From the NCBI RefSeq assembly GCF_023159225.1, contig NC_063161.1, positions 118,585,958 to 118,649,957 on the forward strand: a stretch of DNA of 64,000 nucleotides. Direction: 5' to 3'. This document shows positions 58,711 through 64,000 of the stretch, one piece after another; within the stretch, counting starts at the first letter, position 1, and each line of letters starts with the position of its first letter. The position numbers were made by a program, and so were the translations under genes. The notes below the pieces were generated by a model, which saw only the letters and a program-made list of their open reading frames with translations, made no database searches and was not told the origin of the DNA. The stretch comes from Perognathus longimembris pacificus. Taxonomy: Eukaryota; Chordata; Mammalia; Rodentia; Heteromyidae.

Positions 58711-59952
58711 CACAACCCTCTCAGGGAAGAAATTTAAAATTCCAAATATATTTTTCTTTAGCAGAGTAGAAATGGTTTCTTAGAAATATTTAAATTCGTA
58801 GACAACTATAAAGACAAAAAATATTTTATTCATTTTTAATTTTATTTATTGAGAGTGTTCTGAATTTCCTGCAATGTATTGATTTAAAATTCACATAAAA
58901 GATTAATATATGTACTTCTCTTGTCATCATACTCATTGGCACAAGAAATATTCTCATACTTAATACTTTATGCCTCTTCAAAAATGTGCTTTTCTTAAAA
59001 TGGACTTTAAAACTGGTCCTAAAAAACTAGTCCTAAAAGCCAATTTTATTTAGTTCTTGAAAAAAATCAATTAAATATGCTATATATGTTACTGTTGCTA
59101 CATAGAATCTAATCACTGATAATACAACGAACCATGGTTGTAAGTTCAACTACAAGAACCTAAATGACTGAGATCTAAAAGCAATATGCTCCCTTATCAA
59201 AGTTATTAATTGCATGTAAATTTATTTGCCTACCTCTTCCAATATCATGCCATGATGAAACTTTGGTTTCCAACTAGGAATGTGTTTAATCTTACAACTT
59301 TTAACAGTACAGTTCCTAGATGCATATTGTACATCAAATCCAAGTGTGTTTCCATCTGGTATCCACATTGGCAGAATTGTCTATTGTGGGAAAGGGACCA
59401 GAGTTCAGCAGAGAAGACTGATTTCCATTTAAGTTCAGGATTGACTACTTCCTAGCAAATCTTGGACAAGTCACCTCAGTCCTATCAGTTTCCATTTCTT
59501 TATTTGCTACAAAAATAATTAGTAATTCCAACTCCACTTCATGGATGATCTCAGAGCCAAAATGTTTCAATAGGGATAAAAACATTCAAACTATACAATA
59601 TTATCAGCCTGTGGCTCTTAATAATGTGGTTAATTAATGGTACTTACTAGTATAGCTTTGTGGCACCAGAAGAAAAAACAATATATTTATTGATTTAATA
59701 TATCATCTCCCATTCAACAGTGATACTTTGGTACCTTCTCTCAATTATTGCTTTATTTGGCCCTACATTTTGATTTGCCCTGGTATGCACCATTCATTGC
59801 ATTCTCATTAATTTTTCCTTATATTCTTACCATAGTCCCTGGTAACAGACCTTATCTTCATCTCTGTAATGTAGTATTTTGGAAACAGTTATCATTGCGT
59901 CATTGGCTTCTGTATCATGTGCTTCCATTACATATGAAGATAATGCTAAAAT
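58711..59952. other. Non-coding DNA with a MIR relic
   Basis: A MIR-like core is at about 59410-59545 (plus; 'tcttggacaagtcacctcag'). The remainder is unassigned. Confidence 0.4.
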
Positions 59953-60118
59953 ATAATGAGAGAGCAGGAAGGGGAGGGAAGGAGGAGACAGAAATGGTAG
60001 GTGGAGGGAAAGGGAACAGAAGAAAAGGGGAGAGGAGAGGAGAGGATGAGAGAAGAGGGGAAGGGAGAAAAAGGGAGAAGAGAGGAGAGCAGTGGTCTGA
60101 GGAGAGGAGGAGGTAGTA
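59953..60118. repeat. Purine-rich (GGA/GAA) tract
   Basis: About 165 bp of nearly pure A and G on the plus strand. It creates the false open frames 59748-60116 (plus) and 59946-60137 (minus). Confidence 0.9.
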
Positions 60119-60799
60119 GGTTAATTGAATGAATCAATCGTGTATTTTGTAGAATTAGGTAAGATATTGCATTTTCAAACTTTTAACTGTGAAGGATGCC
60201 AACTCAAACAGAACATAAAGCATCTTCATTATGAGCTAAAGTGAGAAATATCAACTTTCTTTCCTTTACTTCAGTTATATGTACTTCAATGTTTCCTTCC
60301 CTTACCCAGCTGACAATCATGTGCTGTCTCTGCCAGTTCTAGGATAGCCTGGGCCAAACTAAAGCAGGAGAATGTTTTAGCTGTTTACATTGACTCAATC
60401 CAGGGACATATTTACTAAATACTAAAAGTAGGTATACTGCTATGAGCAAGGGATGCAACATACCTGCTCTCTCATGGAGTGCTTGGTTCATTTGTAGAAA
60501 GTTTTTTTTTTTTTCTTGGAGCATTCCCAGTTTAGAGAGAGAATGAATGAAAAGATGGATGAGTGGGATATTAAACAAAAAACCTTCAAAGTTTACTGCA
60601 AATCAGTCTCAGCCTATGATATATGTAGTATAATTACAGATTACATACACAGTATGGTTTTCATTAGAATTGTAATTTTATTAGACATTAGAAAGTTCCA
60701 TTACCACTGCTGTTCATTTAATTGCCATGCATACATTATCTCTGCTATTTTCAGAACAGCTCCGGGTAACTTGGGTCTAGAAGGATTAAGAAAATAAGT
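60119..60799. other. Non-coding DNA
   Basis: No gene recognised. Confidence 0.35.
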
Positions 60800-60834
60800 T
60801 TTTTTTTTCCTGCTCATTTATTTTATTAGTTTTT

Positions 60835-61250
60835 TTTAAATATGTTTATTCTTTTAATTAATTGTACAAAGGAGTTGCTATTCAACAAAGCAGTTTATGA
60901 ATCCAGGTCCTGTTGATCAATGTCACCCCTTTCAACATTCTCACTCACCCCTTCCCTCACTTTTGGATTATTTAGAGTCTGTATTGAACTTCATTCTGCC
61001 ATTTCACAAAGCAGTTTATGGATACAGTGCATCTGGATCTGTCACCTCTTCAATATTTCATTTTCCTTCCATCCACCCTTTCCTTATTTTTCTTAAATTT
61101 GTGCTATATACAATGAATTCTTGCTTTCATTCTCCCTTCATTTGTCAACACCCTCCCCCTCATTGCCCCCAACTCTGCGCTTGCAGATACCCATTTCCCG
61201 GTACTTAGTTTGCTCTAGAATCACTGAGCTTTCCCACTAAAAGTTCCACA
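60835..61250 (-). mobile_element. Old L1-type 3' UTR with internal duplication
   Basis: 'ttaattaattgtacaaagga', then 'gatcaatgtcacccctttca' and C/T-rich words, parallels the complement of the L1 3' ends elsewhere in the window. A segment beginning 'caaagcagtttatg' occurs at 60886 and again at 61007, about 121 bp apart, so part of it is tandemly duplicated. Confidence 0.45.
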
Positions 61251-62124
61251 TTCCAAGTACTCCTCAGTTCTGATTAAACTGGGTCACTGTCGCTGAAATC
61301 ATCTTAGCTTTTTCTCTCCCCACATTGCTCCATGTATCCTGCTTTCATCAGAGAAACCAGTAAACACACTTTATGATGAGTATTGAACTTGACTCGTCAC
61401 ACCTATTCCATCCTGGACATTCTTACTATTTTGCCTGTGTCTGATTAGAACTGGGAAAGACTAAGCCAATTTGGGTGGAAGAGGTGAGAAGAGATGCTTG
61501 CTAGGGACTTCTGGAGATAGCATATTCTTCTTTTATTAGAGACACATAGAAAAATACCCTCTCTCCTATTACATGTCTTAGTACTTTCTGCAGCTATCCC
61601 CAAACTTAAAAAGAACTAGGGTTGGAATGAAACCAACACAATTAGTATTATAGACAAAAAAGGAGGAGAAGGATGGAGAGGAGGAGAAGGAAAAAGAGGA
61701 GGAAGGAAAACAGCAGCTGTAGCATCTCATACCTTGGTGATTTAGTGTCATTGTTGATCAGTGAAATAGATCAACTGGAGGCCACCCTATCTCTGACTAC
61801 TTGTTGGTAAACAAATATCCTAGAATATAAGTCAGTGTGAATTGGATTTCTGGTTTCTTTGCTAGTTTGTTCTAGCTGAGGCAATGCAGTTGATGATTGT
61901 GAAAAACTTATAATGATTTTAGTTAGGGGCCATCAAGTTTGTGTGAAAGATTCTGTCTGTTAGGAGGAAATGCATCCAAATAGAAGTGATTGCTTCAGCT
62001 TTAAAAAGTACAAGGACAAGAAGTGAGGAGAATAAAATACTTATAATTAGATGGTTTGACCAGCAGTTTAAATTACCTGGAGTTTGCATTGTTTGAAATT
62101 CTGAAATTGACTGGTTAAAAAGAA
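61251..62124. other. Non-coding DNA with a short purine tract
   Basis: 61655-61715 is a GGA-rich tract. No gene recognised. Confidence 0.4.
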
Positions 62125-62573
62125 ATGAACTCGATGTTATGGAAACAAGTGGTATATCATTGTTGTAATTATTTTCAATATGCCTTGTGAAACCGTACTC
62201 TTTTTTCTTTTTTTTCCTCTTGTATTCCCTTCCCATGGTTTTACCCCTGCTATCACTCTGTCTGATCTTAGTACCTTGGATACTGTACATATGTGTATTA
62301 GAACTAGGGAAGGGAAAAGGAATACCAAAATCAAGAGACAAAGGATAAAAAGACAAACCATTCCAAAAGCAATACTTACAAAACCATTTGGTGTAAACCA
62401 ACTGTACAACTCATGGATGGGGGGGGGAGGGAAATGGGGAAATGGAAGGTGGTGGGAAAAATGAGGGAGGAGGTAACAAGTTGAATAAGAAATGTACTCA
62501 CTGCTTTACATATGCAACTGTAACCCCTCTGTACTTCACTTTGACAATAAAGAAAAATAAATAAATTTTAAAA
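62125..62573 (+). mobile_element. 5'-truncated L1 3' UTR, plus strand
   Basis: 'gatgttatggaaacaagtgg' starts the 3' UTR. There is a G-run at about 62418-62427 inside the G-rich purine tract, and the end 'cttcactttgacaataaag' has an A-rich tail. The next L1 was inserted into this tail. Confidence 0.88.
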
Positions 62574-62589
62574 AGAAAGTAAAACTTTT

Positions 62590-63491
62590 TTTTCAAAATT
62601 TTTATTATCAAACTGATGTACAGAGAGGTTACAGTTTCATACGTTAGGCATTGGATACATTTCTTGTACTGTTTGTTACCTCGTCCCTCATATCCCCCTC
62701 CCGCCTCCCCCTTTCCCTTTCCCCCCATGAGGTGTTCGGTTCACTTACACCAAACAGTTTTGCAAGCATTGCTTTTGTTGTTGTTTGTCTTTTTTTTACC
62801 CTGAGTCTATCAATTTTGGTATTCCCTTTCAATTTCCTAGTTCTAAAACCAGTATACATGGTTTCCAATATACTCAGATAAGATTACAGAGATAGTGTAG
62901 GTACAACCACAGGAAGGTGATACAAGAACATCATCAATAATAGAAGCTACAGATACAGATGGGACGTTGAAAGTAGTTACAACTGTGATATAACAATCGT
63001 TTCCATAACATGGAGTTCGTTTCACTTAGCATCATCTTATGTGTTCATAAGGGTATAGCTATTGGGCTCTTGTGATCCTCTGCTATGACTTGCCTAAACC
63101 TGTACTAATTATTCCCAATAAGGGAGACCATAGAGTCCATGTTTCTTTGGGTCTGGCTCACTTCACTTAGTATAATTTTTGCCAAGTCCTTCCATTTCCT
63201 TACAAATGGGGCAATGTCATTCTTTCTGATAGAGGCATAAAATTCCATTATGTATATGTACCACATTTTCCTGATCCATTCGTCTACTGAGGGGCAGCTG
63301 GGTTGGTTCCAGATTCTAGCTATGACAAATTGTGCTGCGTTGAACACTGTTGTGCTGGTGGCTTTACTGTGAATTTGTTTGTGGTCTTTTGGATAGACAC
63401 CCAAAAGTAGGGCTGCTGGGTCATAGGAGAGTTCTGTATTTAGCCTTCTGAGGAATCTCCATACTGCTTGCCAGAGTGGCTGAACCAGTTT
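62590..63491 (-). mobile_element. Young 5'-truncated L1 with exact 16-bp target duplication, minus strand
   Basis: The tail side is at 62586-62593 (T-run, then 'caaaatttttattatcaaac'), followed by the 3' UTR and the ORF2 C-terminus (63105-63404 in one open frame, ending in the ...IILSEVSQTQRNMDSMVSLIG segment that the full-length copy has lost). The exact repeat agaaagtaaaactttt is at 62574-62589 and 63492-63507. It is nearly identical in sequence to the 3' part of the 10494-18005 element. Confidence 0.95.
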
Positions 63492-63507
63492 AGAAAGTAA
63501 AACTTTT

Positions 63508-63799
63508 AAAACCTACATATTTTACAAATGTGCTAAAGTTCCTGATTCCAATTGTGTGAAATCTGATCCTCGCATGCTTTTCTGGTCCCATACTGCTGGA
63601 GGTCCCTTTTGAATTTTTGGATACCGTTGGTTGAATGGGAATAATCTCCTGGCTACTAGAAATGTGAGATCAAGCAAAAAAGCATAGTGATAATCAGATC
63701 TCATTTTCTGTGTGTATGTGAGAGAAAAAAGGAGAAATTGACAGACAACAGCAGAGACAGAGATGGGGGGAGAAGTTGTCGTGAAGTATTCTGCATTAA
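63508..63799. other. Short non-coding stretch
   Basis: No repeat or gene recognised between the two L1 pieces. Confidence 0.35.
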
Positions 63800-64000
63800 A
63801 CTTATCAACCACTCTGGAAAGTCATATGGCGGTTCCTCAAAGACTAAACATAGAGCTCCCCTATGATTCAACAATCCCATTTCTGGGCAAATTAACCACC
63901 AACAAGACCACACTAAAGCTACCAGCACAACCATGTTCATTGCAGTATTATATACCATAGCTAAGATATGGAACCAACCCAGATGCCCCTCAATAGATGA
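63800..64000 (+). mobile_element. L1 ORF2 C-terminal fragment, plus strand, runs off the window
   Basis: 'caaccactctggaaagtcat' begins in the LVQPLWK-type region. 'cccatttctgggcaaattaa' and 'ggaaccaacccagatgcccc' follow in the usual ORF2 order. A short stretch is missing around the 'IYPKDHK' region. The element continues past 64000. Confidence 0.85.

Noticed and set aside
59748..60116. 122-codon plus-strand frame
   Set aside because: Half of it is a translated purine tract (Arg/Glu/Gly/Lys runs) and the remainder is AT-rich chance coding.
1..64000. A novel defence, toxin or mobile system of bacterial or phage type
   Set aside because: Gene density, SINE/LINE content and codon structure are those of a mammalian chromosome. 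No operon, phage or plasmid feature is present.

Overview
This window looks like nuclear DNA from a rodent, most likely of the Geomyoidea (kangaroo rats, pocket mice, pocket gophers). The clue is a dimeric SINE present in at least six copies. Its left half resembles tRNA-Ala/ID elements and its right half is a distinct monomer, which is the architecture described for IDL-Geo elements of that superfamily. A second dimeric SINE (7SL/B1-like left half, ID/Geo-like right half), old MIR pieces and many LINE-1 (L1) 3' ends of one lineage also fit a rodent chromosome. I saw no intact protein-coding host gene and no bacterial or phage gene architecture. The long open frames are L1 frames, antisense shadows of L1, or chance.

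Layout. 1-7170 is AT-rich non-coding DNA with old SINEs, two IDL-Geo SINEs and a pogo/Tigger-like DNA transposon relic. 7174-7852 is a 5'-truncated L1 with long flanking repeats. 7853-10490 is unannotated. 10494-18005 is a nearly full-length minus-strand L1 (5' UTR/promoter, ORF1, ORF2, 3' UTR) whose frames are broken by a few stops and frameshifts. It sits at the tail of an older L1 3' end (18060-18480). 18480-19487 is an unexplained stretch with somewhat higher GC. 19488-20268 is another minus-strand L1 3' end. 20269-29540 is mostly unannotated DNA with MIR relics, a (TG)n tract, two SINEs, a possible conserved block and one open segment with splice-like borders (26110-26246). 29540-34100 holds three SINEs, a twin-primed (internally inverted) L1, a short L1 tail and an ancient L1. 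34100-48600 is largely unannotated, with MIRs, L1 copies at 38762-39990, 40762-40905 and 42236-42720, and possible LTR relics. 48600-54550 is SINE-rich and contains a perfect 31-bp fold-back. 54550-64000 ends in a cluster of L1 3' ends, one of them inserted into the tail of another with a perfect 16-bp target-site duplication.

How the parts relate. L1 encodes the ORF1 RNA-binding protein and the ORF2 endonuclease/reverse transcriptase, which mobilise L1 itself and, in trans, the SINEs. Target-site duplications, A-rich tails, 5' truncations and one 5' inversion are all visible here. No previously undescribed biological system is supported by the sequence. The most useful leads are the splice-bordered open segment at 26110-26246, the shared right monomer of the two SINE families, the SINE with extra sequence inside its 14-bp repeats, the fold-back at 49347-49461 and the tail-to-tail L1 pair at 62125-63491.
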